A stretch of DNA of 58,750 nt from Deltaproteobacteria bacterium (GCA_021162935.1 JAGGXR010000159.1:1-58750); one strand, 5' to 3'. Shown: positions 42,449 through 50,849, numbered from the stretch's first letter. Notes: a model not told the origin generated them from the letters alone. Numbers and translations are program-made.

Positions 42449-43618
42449 ATGACATCTGTCGTGAAACGATACAAGACATGGAAACGTTGGCGACGCATCC
42501 GCCGCGAGGCCAGGTACCTGACGGGCGAGGTGCAGCGGATCCTGGACCTGTACGGGAGCCAGGACGCCCTGAAAGGCGCCTTGGCACCGGGCATCTGGTT
42601 CAAGGTCAAGAAGGTCGCAAAGATCGGCTTTACTCTGGGATTGTACCTCCTGTTTCGGGCATGGGTCAGAAGTCGACATAGCATTGCTCCCGACGTGCAA
42701 AAGGAAATGCTGACCGCTACCGGGGATGTCCACAAGGCCATCGAGGCTCATCGATTGAGCAGGGCCCAACCTGCTCTCGAAAACTTAGATCGCGCTATGG
42801 AGAGGCATCTGCGGTTTGCCCGGAAATCCACGGTCCGCGAGTATGCGGAATCACTTGGGCTGGCGCTCGGCATTGCCTTGATGCTGCGAGCATTCGTGGT
42901 GGAAGCTTTCGAGATCCCGTCTGGTTCCATGCTGCCGACTCTCCAGGTCGGCGACCACATTTTCGTTAACAAGTTCAGCTATGGTCTCCGCGTTCCGTTC
43001 ACCAAGTATCCGCCCAAGAAATTTTTTCATTGGCGTCGGCCACAGCGAGGACAGATCATTGTCTTCATCAACAACAAGAACGTGGATCACGACTTCATCA
43101 AGCGGGTCATCGCCCGTGGTGGCGACGACGTGAAGGTGGTCGACGGTATCGTGTACCTGCGCCGCCGAGGCAAGGGGCCCTGGAAGGCGGTTCCCAGAAG
43201 GAAGCTGGACAGGCCCTGTCAGTATGAAGACTTCGAGGCCGGCCAGTGGATCCGTCGCAGCGACTGCGATTTGTGGGAGGAAACGCTCGATGGCAGAAGC
43301 TACACGATCATCGAAGACCGCGATCGTGAAGACAAAGACTATCCGCCGGTGGACCTCTACCGGGAAGCGGTGCTCCCTATCGGCTCCATGCGGATCGAGC
43401 CGCTCCAGTTTTACGATCCCTATCGAATCCCCAAGGACCATTACTTCGTTATGGGGGACAATCGTACGAACAGCGGTGATAGCCGCTATCCCCTCGAAGT
43501 GGGCTTCGTCCCACTCGACTATATCAAAGGGCGAGCGCTCGTGGTCTGGTCTTCGTGGGGACCGGGGACCGGTCTCAGTCATGTGCGTTGGTCACGCATT
43601 GGTCACGTCATCCGATAG
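42449..43618 (+). CDS. lepB: Signal peptidase I
   Basis: Signal peptidase I removes signal peptides of exported proteins at the inner membrane. The 389-residue protein has the catalytic Ser160 in PSGSMLPTL and Lys218 in DFIKRVIA, plus the family box MGDNRTNSGDSR. A membrane helix precedes the Ser (about 139-158). The first 120 residues are an extra helical, basic segment with another possible membrane helix (about 55-70), which most LepB proteins lack. GGAG lies 6 bases before ATG 42449; a GTG at 42443 is less likely. It follows the Cys-rich lipoprotein gene. Confidence 0.95.
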   Translation: MTSVVKRYKTWKRWRRIRREARYLTGEVQRILDLYGSQDALKGALAPGIWFKVKKVAKIGFTLGLYLLFRAWVRSRHSIAPDVQKEMLTATGDVHKAIEAHRLSRAQPALENLDRAMERHLRFARKSTVREYAESLGLALGIALMLRAFVVEAFEIPSGSMLPTLQVGDHIFVNKFSYGLRVPFTKYPPKKFFHWRRPQRGQIIVFINNKNVDHDFIKRVIARGGDDVKVVDGIVYLRRRGKGPWKAVPRRKLDRPCQYEDFEAGQWIRRSDCDLWEETLDGRSYTIIEDRDREDKDYPPVDLYREAVLPIGSMRIEPLQFYDPYRIPKDHYFVMGDNRTNSGDSRYPLEVGFVPLDYIKGRALVVWSSWGPGTGLSHVRWSRIGHVIR

Positions 43619-43820
43619 CCCGGCGCGTCCAACCGGTACGGCCTTACGACGGGTTCGGCGGAGAGGGACAAGACGTTGCATCGGCGCGAAAAAAGTCCCC
43701 CTCTCCCCAAAAGAGCCCCCCCACTATCGGTCGAATGCCCTATGTTCGTCTTACAAATTCTGTGGTAGAAATAATTTATGAGTTGAGCACTCGAAACCCA
43801 TTTCGACTGCAAGGAGAAGT

Positions 43821-44081
43821 ATGATGCGACGCAAAGGCTCCCTGTTTCCAGTAAAGCGTAAAGGGCAAGGCATGACCGAGTACATCATCATCGTTGCCCT
43901 GATCGCTATCGCAGCAATCGCCATCATCACCTTGTTCGGCAACAACATCCGAGCACTGTTCGGCGCGGCGTCTGATGCAACCACCGGCAAGACCGATGTT
44001 ACACCTCAGACGCAAAAGTCCCAGGTGCAGATGATCAAGGGCAAGAGTCTTAAGAACTTCGCCAGCATGAATGCGCCATAG
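43821..44081 (+). CDS. Flp-type pilin
   Basis: This 86-residue protein has a short basic leader ending in G-Q-G, then MTEYIIIVALIAIAAIAII, the hydrophobic helix of Flp/Fap pilins with the Glu at +3 of the typical site (G-x-T-E-Y). Mature subunits assemble through this helix into Tad-type pili. AAGGAG lies 5 bases before the first of two ATGs. The prepilin peptidase follows 8 bp later. The 200 bp upstream contains a TAATTT-type -10 near 43772 without a clear -35. No secretin or ATPase genes are in the window. Confidence 0.88.
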   Translation: MMRRKGSLFPVKRKGQGMTEYIIIVALIAIAAIAIITLFGNNIRALFGAASDATTGKTDVTPQTQKSQVQMIKGKSLKNFASMNAP

Positions 44082-44089
44082 CAGCCACC

Positions 44090-44626
44090 GTGGTCCTGGT
44101 TCAACCTGATCCCCTCCCTCATCTGGTCCTTGTCGTGGTCTGCGTCCTGTCCGCATGGACCGACGTGCGCACCGGGCTCATCAGTGACTATGTGACCCTG
44201 TCTGGATTGGCCGCTGGGCTGATTCTCGCGGTGACCCTGCATGGCGTATCCGGTCTTTGGTCGGCCGCGCTGGGCGCCGGTATGGGTTTCGGAATTTTCG
44301 GTATCCTGTGGCTCATCAAGACCATGGAGAGCGGCGACGTCTTTCTTATGGGGTCGGTAGGGAGCCTGCTGGGTTTCCCCGCCGTCCTATGGGGCATGCT
44401 CCTTTCGTCCCTGTTCGGTGTCCTGGTGGGGATTGCCTGGATGGTCGCCCAAGGTCGAACCAAGCAGGTCGTCTCGAACATGGTTTCCATGTTTCGTCGG
44501 GCCTGGAAGTCCGATGAACCCTCGATCGAGGGAACTCCGTTCCCGTTCGGTCTGGCCATCGCCGCTGGCAGTCTGTATACGGCGGCCATCGCCTATTGGC
44601 CGGCATTGGCCCCGAGTTGGCTGTGA
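44090..44626 (+). CDS. Type IV prepilin peptidase (A24, TadV/CpaA-like)
   Basis: This 178-residue protein has four to five membrane helices. The two catalytic Asp of A24 aspartic peptidases are visible: Asp25 in AWTDVRTGLI and Asp83 in ESGDVFLM (the G-x-G-D type site with S-G-D). It would cleave the leader of the Flp pilin encoded 8 bp upstream. The short length without an N-terminal methylase domain fits the TadV/CpaA group. The GTG start at 44090 has no good ribosome site; translation may be coupled to the pilin gene. Confidence 0.88.
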   Translation: MVLVQPDPLPHLVLVVVCVLSAWTDVRTGLISDYVTLSGLAAGLILAVTLHGVSGLWSAALGAGMGFGIFGILWLIKTMESGDVFLMGSVGSLLGFPAVLWGMLLSSLFGVLVGIAWMVAQGRTKQVVSNMVSMFRRAWKSDEPSIEGTPFPFGLAIAAGSLYTAAIAYWPALAPSWL

Positions 44627-44635
44627 GCCGCTTTT

Positions 44636-45862
44636 CTACGAGATTCCGTCGGGTTCATCGGATTTCCCCCAAATCACCTGGGCGATGTCGGGGCGCAGTT
44701 GGGCGAGTTCACGGCGGGGGCGTACGAGTCGTGTCACGTTTTGGGGATACACCACGTCGGCATTGATTCGCTTCAGGTAATAGTTGGGCTTGCGGATTCT
44801 GGGTTGCACCGTCCAGGTCGAACGGTCGTCTGGATTGTAATACACGCATGCGACCTTGATGTTGTTCTCGTTCAGATTTCTCCGGAGCACCTCTTTGAGC
44901 TTGATCACCACGTCGTTTACCATGCGACCCGACCGGAAGGTGGTATCCAGAATAAGGATCTTATGGTTTCGCGAAATGCGTTCTTCGAGGTACCGCATTC
45001 CGATCACGTTGACCCTGTAGCTCAGGTGGCTGCGCGTTGTATTGATTGCCACATGATCGAGAGGGGGGCGATCCTTGACGCGTTTCTGGTGGAAGTACTT
45101 GTACACCTCGTGGACCGGTAGGCCGACCGAGACCCCGCCGGGCCACAGCGCGATGAGGAAATCCGGCACGAACGTGTCGTCCAAGGCGATGTTGACCCCC
45201 AGCTTCAATGCGTCATGGAGAAGCTGGCGGGCAGAAACATATTCGTAGGGACGATCCGTTTCGATGTTTTCCTCGGGAAACGGTTTTGTCGCCCGCACGA
45301 TCCGCCAGATTTCTTCGTCTTTGTCCCGAATGAGGCTGTCGTCAGGGTCGTCAGGGTCGTAGAGATCCGCCAGCTCATGCGGATAGTCGATCCACATGTC
45401 GCCGGGCAGTTCCTCGATGTAGATGTGCGGCAATTCGTGCCATTGATATCGCTGAGGCTTGGCGTGTAGGGTGGCCACCACGATTTCTCTGGGTGCATTG
45501 GCCCGCGCCTGGGCCCTGAGGGTCTCGACAATTTTTTGGATCGTTCTGCCCGATTCGTACACGTCGTCCAGAATGAGCAGGCCGTCCTCGGGACAGATGA
45601 CCTTGACCACGTGTTCGAGACCTTTGACCACGACTTGCCCTTGGGCGTCAATTCCCACATAGCTCTCCGTGGCGATGGTGGTGTGATTCACCCATTGGCC
45701 CTGGGTTCGAAAATAGGCATCCACCCCGAGGCCCACGGGGGTCCCACCGCGCCAGATCGAAATGGCGTGTTTGGGGCGAAATCCAGTTTCAAAAATTTTG
45801 CGTCCCAGTCGAAAGCTGTCCAGCAGGAACTGTTCTGCATCAATATGTCTGAGTGAAACCAT
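44636..45862 (-). CDS. Double phosphoribosyltransferase-domain protein
   Basis: This 408-residue protein holds two type-I phosphoribosyltransferase domains in tandem. The first (about 1-160) has an intact PRPP loop, LLILDDVYESGRT, and I-W-R-G-G-T-P-V-G at the start of the fold. The second (about 205-380) has L-W-P-G-G-V-S-V-G and ILILDTTFRSGRM, in which the second acidic residue and the final Thr are lost. So one site is probably catalytic (hypoxanthine-type) and the other regulatory or structural. The ATG at 45862 is one base from the stop of the upstream lipoprotein gene, so their translation is coupled. The substrate cannot be told. Confidence 0.83.
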   Translation of the reverse strand: MVSLRHIDAEQFLLDSFRLGRKIFETGFRPKHAISIWRGGTPVGLGVDAYFRTQGQWVNHTTIATESYVGIDAQGQVVVKGLEHVVKVICPEDGLLILDDVYESGRTIQKIVETLRAQARANAPREIVVATLHAKPQRYQWHELPHIYIEELPGDMWIDYPHELADLYDPDDPDDSLIRDKDEEIWRIVRATKPFPEENIETDRPYEYVSARQLLHDALKLGVNIALDDTFVPDFLIALWPGGVSVGLPVHEVYKYFHQKRVKDRPPLDHVAINTTRSHLSYRVNVIGMRYLEERISRNHKILILDTTFRSGRMVNDVVIKLKEVLRRNLNENNIKVACVYYNPDDRSTWTVQPRIRKPNYYLKRINADVVYPQNVTRLVRPRRELAQLRPDIAQVIWGKSDEPDGIS

Positions 45863-45863
45863 G

Positions 45864-47081
45864 TCAATGACGCTCCGTCTTCGATGGCCGTTTCCGCCAC
45901 AGATCCAGTGGTGGTTTGATGGAAATCGACTTGATCATGTCACGCACCTTCCTCAACGATGTCGTCCGTGGGACCAGGATATCGAGCCTGTAGGAGGCTG
46001 GGACCACGACCTGGTCCATGTGGAGATCCAATCCACTGCACAGGTACCTCATGGTGAGTTCATCCGTACCGTACTTGAAGTACACTGTCATGCCGAAACG
46101 AACCTCCATGACGCGACCGAAGCGCTCTCCCAAAGGGCGAGGCCCCTCGTATCGTACCGCTTCGGGTCTGCTGTCCACCAAAGCCTGTGCATATCTGGTC
46201 AGGATCGCCGTTGCCTGTCGTCGCAACGCACCCGCCGTTTCATCCAGTCGGGTCAAGTCGGCAGGTTGGCTGCGGTGAAGGTCCACGGACATTTCGACGT
46301 ACGGCAGTCTTCCAACCTTGCCCCCTGGGACCATCGTCGTCGCGACCCGGGCTCGCAACAGCTTGAGCACGGCGGAGGGTGTAAGCTGCGACGCCACCCG
46401 AAGTCGAATGAGGCGATGCGTCGGCTTGCTTCGCGTTTTTCGGAGGTAGGGGTCGAGCTTGTCGGCAAGGGACGCCGACCAGTGATAGTCCCGTCCATCG
46501 ATGCGCAACAGACCGCAGGTCCGATTTACGAACGCGGTCTTTGCTGAATTGGGTCCGGTCAGATCGATGCGCCAGTGAGGTGCGCAGGTGCTTACAGCAG
46601 ATGGCTTGGCCGCCGCGAATGCCCCGGCGAACAGCATGACATCAGACGCTTTTGTGCTGTAGAAGGCGTAACCGAAGGGCTGCACGGCGACAGTCATGTC
46701 GAACGGCAGCCGCTGCACCAGTACCTGGCCGTATCTGGCGACGTCCCTGCGATGGTCGGATCCGTGCGTTTCGGTAGCCCCCGTGACGCTGCGGACGTGC
46801 CTCACGTGTTCGGTCTGATAGGGTGGTTTGGGTGGTTCGGTGCATTTTTTGCAGCCGGTCTGACCCAAAGTCAAACCAGCGGCCGCCCACATGAGGCAAA
46901 GGAACGCAACGCGGCCGTGAGATCGGACGAGCCTCCATGCCTGATATTCGACTCGAATTCGAACATGAGGCCGTGTCGGTCTGTGTTGTTGGCTCGTTGA
47001 ACGCTCCTGCACCCTCCTGTCGGGCCAATGACCAGACCAGCCCACGTCCGTACCTTTCCGATCGTTGCACGCAAATGTCAT
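45864..47081 (-). CDS. Lipoprotein of unknown function, start uncertain
   Basis: The body of this protein (about 330 residues after the Cys) is alpha/beta without a recognised family, with conserved-looking T-C-A-P-H-W-R-I-D and R-L-D-I-L-V-P segments. A lipoprotein-like signal, V-A-F-L-C-L-M-W-A-A-A-G-L then L-G-Q-T-G-C, lies far inside the frame. No ATG, GTG or TTG with a ribosome site stands just before it: the only near one is the ATG at 46892 inside the hydrophobic stretch. The coordinate given uses ATG 47081, but longer frames run to 47135 and would overlap the response-regulator promoter. A sequencing frameshift or unusual start codon is possible. Confidence 0.6.
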   Translation of the reverse strand: MTFACNDRKGTDVGWSGHWPDRRVQERSTSQQHRPTRPHVRIRVEYQAWRLVRSHGRVAFLCLMWAAAGLTLGQTGCKKCTEPPKPPYQTEHVRHVRSVTGATETHGSDHRRDVARYGQVLVQRLPFDMTVAVQPFGYAFYSTKASDVMLFAGAFAAAKPSAVSTCAPHWRIDLTGPNSAKTAFVNRTCGLLRIDGRDYHWSASLADKLDPYLRKTRSKPTHRLIRLRVASQLTPSAVLKLLRARVATTMVPGGKVGRLPYVEMSVDLHRSQPADLTRLDETAGALRRQATAILTRYAQALVDSRPEAVRYEGPRPLGERFGRVMEVRFGMTVYFKYGTDELTMRYLCSGLDLHMDQVVVPASYRLDILVPRTTSLRKVRDMIKSISIKPPLDLWRKRPSKTERH

Positions 47082-47096
47082 GTTGTTTGACATTGG

Positions 47097-47124
47097 GGTG
47101 ACATCTTTTAGAATCGGAATCAAG
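47097..47124 (+). promoter_or_regulatory. Strong promoter for the response regulator gene
   Basis: TTGACA (47097-47102), a 16-base spacer and TAGAAT (47119-47124). Transcription would start near 47131, 16 bases before the ATG. It is one of the strongest matches in the window. Confidence 0.75.
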
Positions 47125-47146
47125 CGATAGCCCAAAGGAAAACCTC

Positions 47147-47566
47147 ATGAAAGAGCATCTGCTTATCGTAGACGACGAACAGGACATCCTGGATTTCCTC
47201 GAACGCGTCTTTCGGAAACAGTACCACATCCATCGCGCCGGGTCAGGACGTCAGGCTCTGTCCATCCTGACCAGCGAACACATCGACGCCATCATCACGG
47301 ACCAAAAGATGCCGGAGATGACTGGTGTCCAGCTTTTGGCCACGTTGAAGGGCATGGTGGACGATTACGATCGAATCATCAAGATCTTGCTGTCCGGTTA
47401 CGCCGAAGTGCCTGAGATCATTGCGGCTATCGAAAAATACGGCATCCACCAGTACGTCGTTAAACCGGTGGATTCGAAACGATTGCGTCAGGCTGTCGAG
47501 GACGCGCGAGGCCAGCGTCAAGCAGGGGATTGGTCCCTAACCACCGGCACCGATCCAGAATATTAG
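47147..47566 (+). CDS. Single-domain response regulator
   Basis: This 139-residue protein is a receiver domain only: acidic pair D9-D10 in L-I-V-D-D-E, phosphoacceptor Asp52 in ITDQKMPEMTG, Ser83 in L-L-S-G and Lys106 in Y-V-V-K-P. There is no output domain, only a short polar tail, so it signals by protein contact, as in CheY- or RpfG-like modules. AAAGGAAAA precedes the ATG. No kinase gene is next to it; a histidine kinase lies 6 kb away at 53167. Confidence 0.92.
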   Translation: MKEHLLIVDDEQDILDFLERVFRKQYHIHRAGSGRQALSILTSEHIDAIITDQKMPEMTGVQLLATLKGMVDDYDRIIKILLSGYAEVPEIIAAIEKYGIHQYVVKPVDSKRLRQAVEDARGQRQAGDWSLTTGTDPEY

Positions 47567-47673
47567 AGCAAAGATTCTGGTCTACAGCTCCTCTTCCTCA
47601 ATACAAAACGGTCGCGTGGGCGACGCGTGCCCACCATCGATCCGAATCAGAAAGTCGATCCTGACTCGTCGCG

Positions 47674-48891
47674 TTACTTACGGAGAATGACCAGGAGAAT
47701 GGCGGTCAGCATAATGGCCACGGCTGCCGACAGCAGGACTGGGACCAACCATCGCTCCATGCCTGCGGTAGGAGTGGCGGGTTTGGGATCCACGGTCGGC
47801 TTGGGCGGTTGAACCTCGTCTACGAGTTCTGGGTTGGGTGGGTCGATGTCCTCCGGGACCAAGTCCTCGACGTCCACCTCCTCGACGTTTTCTTCGACGG
47901 CTGCATGGAGGCAGGCAGCCACCAACTGACGCTCTTCGTGGTAGTCGTCCTTGAAGAGCCCACGGAGAAAATCTCGAAGTTCCTTGGTCCGAAACTGGTA
48001 CCGATCCAGCAGTCCCCGCAAAGCGTCCCCGAATTCTTGGGCGGTCTGGTATCGATCCGCAGGCTCCCTGGCCAATGCATGCTTCACAATTTCGTCCAGC
48101 TCTGTGGGAACCCGTCTGTTGAACTTCGACGGCGGAGACACCTCGGCCTTGCGCACCTTTTCCATCAGGTCGAATTCAGAATCTCCGCGGAACAGCTTTT
48201 CCGTGGTGAGCATCTCGTGGAGGATGATTCCCGTGGAGAATACGTCCGTGCGGCAGTCCAAGGGCATGCCCCGAATCTGTTCGGGGGACATGTAGCTGAA
48301 TTTGCCCTTCAATACTCCGATTTCACTCGTAAATTTTAGCATTGCCTGGGCAATCCCGAAGTCCAGCAACTTGACATTCCCTTCATAGGAAATCCGGACG
48401 TTCGATAAACTCACGTCCCGATTTACGATGTTGAGGGGCCTTCCCGAGGCGTCGGTTAGCCTGTGGGCGTGATGGAGTCCATCGCAGATTTTGGACGTGA
48501 TGTAGACGGCGTGGGGGACTGGTATCCGCTGCCCGACTTCCTGGCACTTTCTGAGCACCTGCGTCAGGTCCTTGCCGCTGATGTATTCCATGGCAATGAA
48601 ATATCGACCTTCGATTCGACCGATTTCGACCGTTCGTACGATATTCGGATGGTCGAGCAGCACGGCCAGCTTGCCCTCCCGGATGAACATCTCGATGAAG
48701 CGGGACTCCTTGGCGAGACCGGCCCTCATGCATTTGATGGCCATCAGTCGGTCCGTCGAACTCCGTGGTCTCGCTCGATAGACCTCGGCCATACCACCAC
48801 GGGCGATGAGGCCCATGAGGTGATACTTGCCGAACGGCTGCGGCTCGTCGGGTGAGCCGGGCGGCAGAGATGGTGTTTGCTGTTTGCTCAT
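47674..48891 (-). CDS. Ser/Thr protein kinase with C-terminal membrane anchor
   Basis: This 405-residue protein has a complete eukaryotic-type kinase domain (about 20-305). The Gly-rich loop is A-R-G-G-M-A-E-V-Y, the ATP Lys53 is in M-A-I-K, with helix-C Glu72, catalytic Asp159 and Mg site DFG at 177-179. The H-R-D motif reads N-R-D (N157), an unusual change. A linker rich in Glu and Pro (about 330-375) leads to one C-terminal membrane helix and a short K tail, so the kinase is held on the cytoplasmic side. The start at 48891 was preferred; 48909 is also possible. The substrate is unknown. Confidence 0.9.
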   Translation of the reverse strand: MSKQQTPSLPPGSPDEPQPFGKYHLMGLIARGGMAEVYRARPRSSTDRLMAIKCMRAGLAKESRFIEMFIREGKLAVLLDHPNIVRTVEIGRIEGRYFIAMEYISGKDLTQVLRKCQEVGQRIPVPHAVYITSKICDGLHHAHRLTDASGRPLNIVNRDVSLSNVRISYEGNVKLLDFGIAQAMLKFTSEIGVLKGKFSYMSPEQIRGMPLDCRTDVFSTGIILHEMLTTEKLFRGDSEFDLMEKVRKAEVSPPSKFNRRVPTELDEIVKHALAREPADRYQTAQEFGDALRGLLDRYQFRTKELRDFLRGLFKDDYHEERQLVAACLHAAVEENVEEVDVEDLVPEDIDPPNPELVDEVQPPKPTVDPKPATPTAGMERWLVPVLLSAAVAIMLTAILLVILRK

Positions 48892-48969
48892 GTTTTCTTC
48901 ATGCCGCATCCTTCGTCAAGGCGAATGCGACCGGCCAATGTCTACGAATCGTAATGGACAACGCAATGC

Positions 48970-48998
48970 ATCTTACACGAGATGTGTTTTTTTGGCAA
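48970..48998 (-). promoter_or_regulatory. Promoter for the Ser/Thr kinase gene
   Basis: Leftward TTGCCA (48993-48998), a 17-base spacer and TAAGAT (48970-48975). Transcription would start near 48963, about 70 bases before the kinase ATG. Confidence 0.6.
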
Positions 48999-49000
48999 AA

Positions 49001-49018
49001 TCCCTTAGGGAATAAGGG
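49001..49018 (-). terminator. Terminator of the dksA unit
   Basis: Read leftwards, CCCTTA and TAAGGG (49013-49018 and 49002-49007) pair around a five-base loop and are followed by ATTTTG. It lies 76 bp after the small gene that follows dksA and touches the -35 region of the kinase promoter. Confidence 0.5.
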
Positions 49019-49093
49019 ACCAACATTCGATGTGGGGCTGTGGGATTGAATTGAAATTGTGTCAGTGCATCGAGCCGGCCGGCGCACCGCTGC

Positions 49094-49306
49094 TCAGGGC
49101 TCTGTGGAGGTGCGCTGGACACATCGAGCGGTGGCAACCGTCTGCAGACAATGCCTGCCAGCGGATGCCCGACAGCGATAGATGTCCCATTCCTCTTCGG
49201 CTCCGGGAGGAATGATGACGTATTCGCACTTCGCGCAATATTGGCGCACGAGATCTTTGAGTTGCAGTCGTGCAGTCGTCAGGATATTGTCATAGGAATC
49301 GTTCAT
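49094..49306 (-). CDS. Small Cys-containing hypothetical protein
   Basis: This 70-residue reading, M-N-D-S-Y-D-N-I-L-T-T-A then LQLKDLVRQYCAKCEYVI and W-D-I-Y-R-C, has two C-x-x-C-like Cys and two further Cys that could bind zinc. It starts 18 bp after dksA on the same strand, which supports a two-gene unit ending at 49001-49018, but the ATG has no ribosome site and the C-terminus is low in conserved pattern. Coding status is uncertain. Confidence 0.45.
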   Translation of the reverse strand: MNDSYDNILTTARLQLKDLVRQYCAKCEYVIIPPGAEEEWDIYRCRASAGRHCLQTVATARCVQRTSTEP

Positions 49307-49326
49307 GGTGGACGACGAGGGAGGCG

Positions 49327-49689
49327 TCAGCCGAAAGCCTTTTCTTTCTGTTCCTGCTTTTCCTTGCATCGAATGCACATGGTGGTTTCAGGTCGAGCCT
49401 CCAGCCGATTCAACGAGATTGGTTCCCCGCATTCGTCGCAGATGCCAAAGGTGCCTTCTTCGATTTTTTTGAGGGCCAAATCAATCTTCTTCAAGAAGGT
49501 TTTTTCGCGGCCGCGCAGACGAAATGTGAACGAATGCAGGTACTCGGCAGAAGCGAGATCCATTTCGTCGGGAAGTTCATTCTTGTCGAGGGTCATGTCC
49601 TCGGACAGGGTCGCTCGAGCTTTGCTGAGCAACTGGACCCTCTTTTCTTCCAGAATCTTTTGAAATTTTTTGAGATCGCGTTTCCTCAC
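49327..49689 (-). CDS. dksA: DksA/TraR-family zinc-finger regulator
   Basis: This 120-residue protein has the coiled-coil N-terminal half (about 1-75, with charged heptads) and a four-Cys zinc finger, C-D-E-C and C-I-R-C, around G-E-P-I-S-L-N-R-L-E-A-R-P. DksA binds the secondary channel of RNA polymerase and works with ppGpp. The tip region has E-L-P-D-E-M-D-L-A-S, where the classic D-x-x-D-x-A reads D-E-M-D-L-A. The GTG start at 49689 has GGAGGGG 8 bases upstream. A TTGACA promoter lies upstream. Confidence 0.93.
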   Translation of the reverse strand: MRKRDLKKFQKILEEKRVQLLSKARATLSEDMTLDKNELPDEMDLASAEYLHSFTFRLRGREKTFLKKIDLALKKIEEGTFGICDECGEPISLNRLEARPETTMCIRCKEKQEQKEKAFG

Positions 49690-49757
49690 AGCAGGGCCCC
49701 TCCACTCGATCGAAGCCGCGTGTCCACGGCACCGGACTGTCTGGTTACGAACAGAAA

Positions 49758-49787
49758 ATTGTTTCCCTATTTTCCCCTTTATGTCAA
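49758..49787 (-). promoter_or_regulatory. Promoter for dksA
   Basis: Leftward TTGACA (49782-49787), an 18-base spacer and AACAAT (49758-49763). The leader would be about 60 bases. It faces away from the rightward promoter at 49829. Confidence 0.55.
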
Positions 49788-49828
49788 GGCTTTTTGGATG
49801 GACAGGGCTTTGGCGGGTTCCTTGCGAT

Positions 49829-49857
49829 TTGCCCCAAAGTACTTTTTTCGTTAGACT
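49829..49857 (+). promoter_or_regulatory. Promoter for the second TPR/PEGA gene
   Basis: TTGCCC (49829-49834), a 17-base spacer and TAGACT (49852-49857), both 4/6 matches. The leader to ATG 49917 would be about 53 bases. Confidence 0.45.
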
Positions 49858-49916
49858 CCGGACCGAAACAGATACTCGACCGAGCCTTTGAACCGCCGCA
49901 TGAAACGAGGCACGAC

Positions 49917-50849
49917 ATGAGCCGACGCGTCATTACGCTCATCATGGGAATCGCGATGTTGAGTCAACCAGTCCGGGCTCAGTCCCTGGTCAGCGCAGCC
50001 AGGACCCACTTTGCTTCTGGACGCTCCTACTATCAAACGGGTAGGTACAAGGACGCCATTCGAGAATTTCAGGCGGCCTACGAACTGTCCAAGAACCCGG
50101 ATCTGCTCTTCAATATCGCCCAATGCTGGGAGCGCTTGGGCAATCTGACCAATGCTATCAAGTACCGTCAGGCCTATTTGGATGAGTCTGGGCACCCGAC
50201 CGACGAGGCCGAGGTCAAGTTGCAGATCGCTGCGCTCAAGCAGCGGATTGCCTCCACGGCGGTCAAGGTCCAAGGGCTCGATGTCGGTGCCGTCCTTTTA
50301 GTGGATGGCAAGCAGGTGGCCAAGGGTCCTGTGGCAGGCCCGGTCCACGTGGTGCCCGGCAGTCATCGGATCACGGCTCGTCGGCCTGGATTTGCGGATT
50401 TCCACGTCTTGGTCGCCGTGACTCCCGGCCAACAGGTCGCGATCCGGATTGTCTGGAATCCTCTGCGAAGCAAGGCCGCAGGGTCCAACGGATCCACGTC
50501 GAAATCATCCCACCGTTCCAAACGACTTTGGACCTGGGTCACCCTGGGAACGGGGGCCGGCCTCCTGCTGGCCGGTCTCGGCCTGGGGGTGGGGGCCCTG
50601 TCTGCGGTTCGAAAGGCCAATGATCGCGGCGACCGAGGGGATCTGGGCGGATATGACCGGTACAAGAAGCGCGCAAAGGGGCTCGCTGCAGCTGCCGATG
50701 TCTCGTACGCACTCGGCGGAGCCCTGGTCGTGACGGGAATCGTGCTGTATTTTTTCGAGCCTCGTTGGACCCATCATGAAAAGCAGACTGCCATCGTTCC
50801 GTATATCGGCCCCAAGGGCGCCGGATTAAGCGCCACCCTGTCTTTTTGA
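49917..50849 (+). CDS. TPR-PEGA membrane protein
   Basis: This 310-residue protein has a signal peptide (P-V-R-A-Q), a TPR region (about 25-110: G-R-Y-K-D-A-I-R-E-F-Q-A-A-Y), one PEGA domain (about 120-180: V-L-L-V-D-G-K-Q-V and P-G-S-H-R-I-T-A-R-R-P-G), a Ser-rich linker, and two membrane helices (about 203-222 and 253-272). The plan copies that of the protein at 10972 without the Cys-rich units. GAGG precedes the ATG by 8 bases. It is probably an inner-membrane or envelope scaffold; the partner is unknown. Transcribed alone, with a GC-rich hairpin at 50893-50911 after the stop. Confidence 0.85.
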   Translation: MSRRVITLIMGIAMLSQPVRAQSLVSAARTHFASGRSYYQTGRYKDAIREFQAAYELSKNPDLLFNIAQCWERLGNLTNAIKYRQAYLDESGHPTDEAEVKLQIAALKQRIASTAVKVQGLDVGAVLLVDGKQVAKGPVAGPVHVVPGSHRITARRPGFADFHVLVAVTPGQQVAIRIVWNPLRSKAAGSNGSTSKSSHRSKRLWTWVTLGTGAGLLLAGLGLGVGALSAVRKANDRGDRGDLGGYDRYKKRAKGLAAAADVSYALGGALVVTGIVLYFFEPRWTHHEKQTAIVPYIGPKGAGLSATLSF

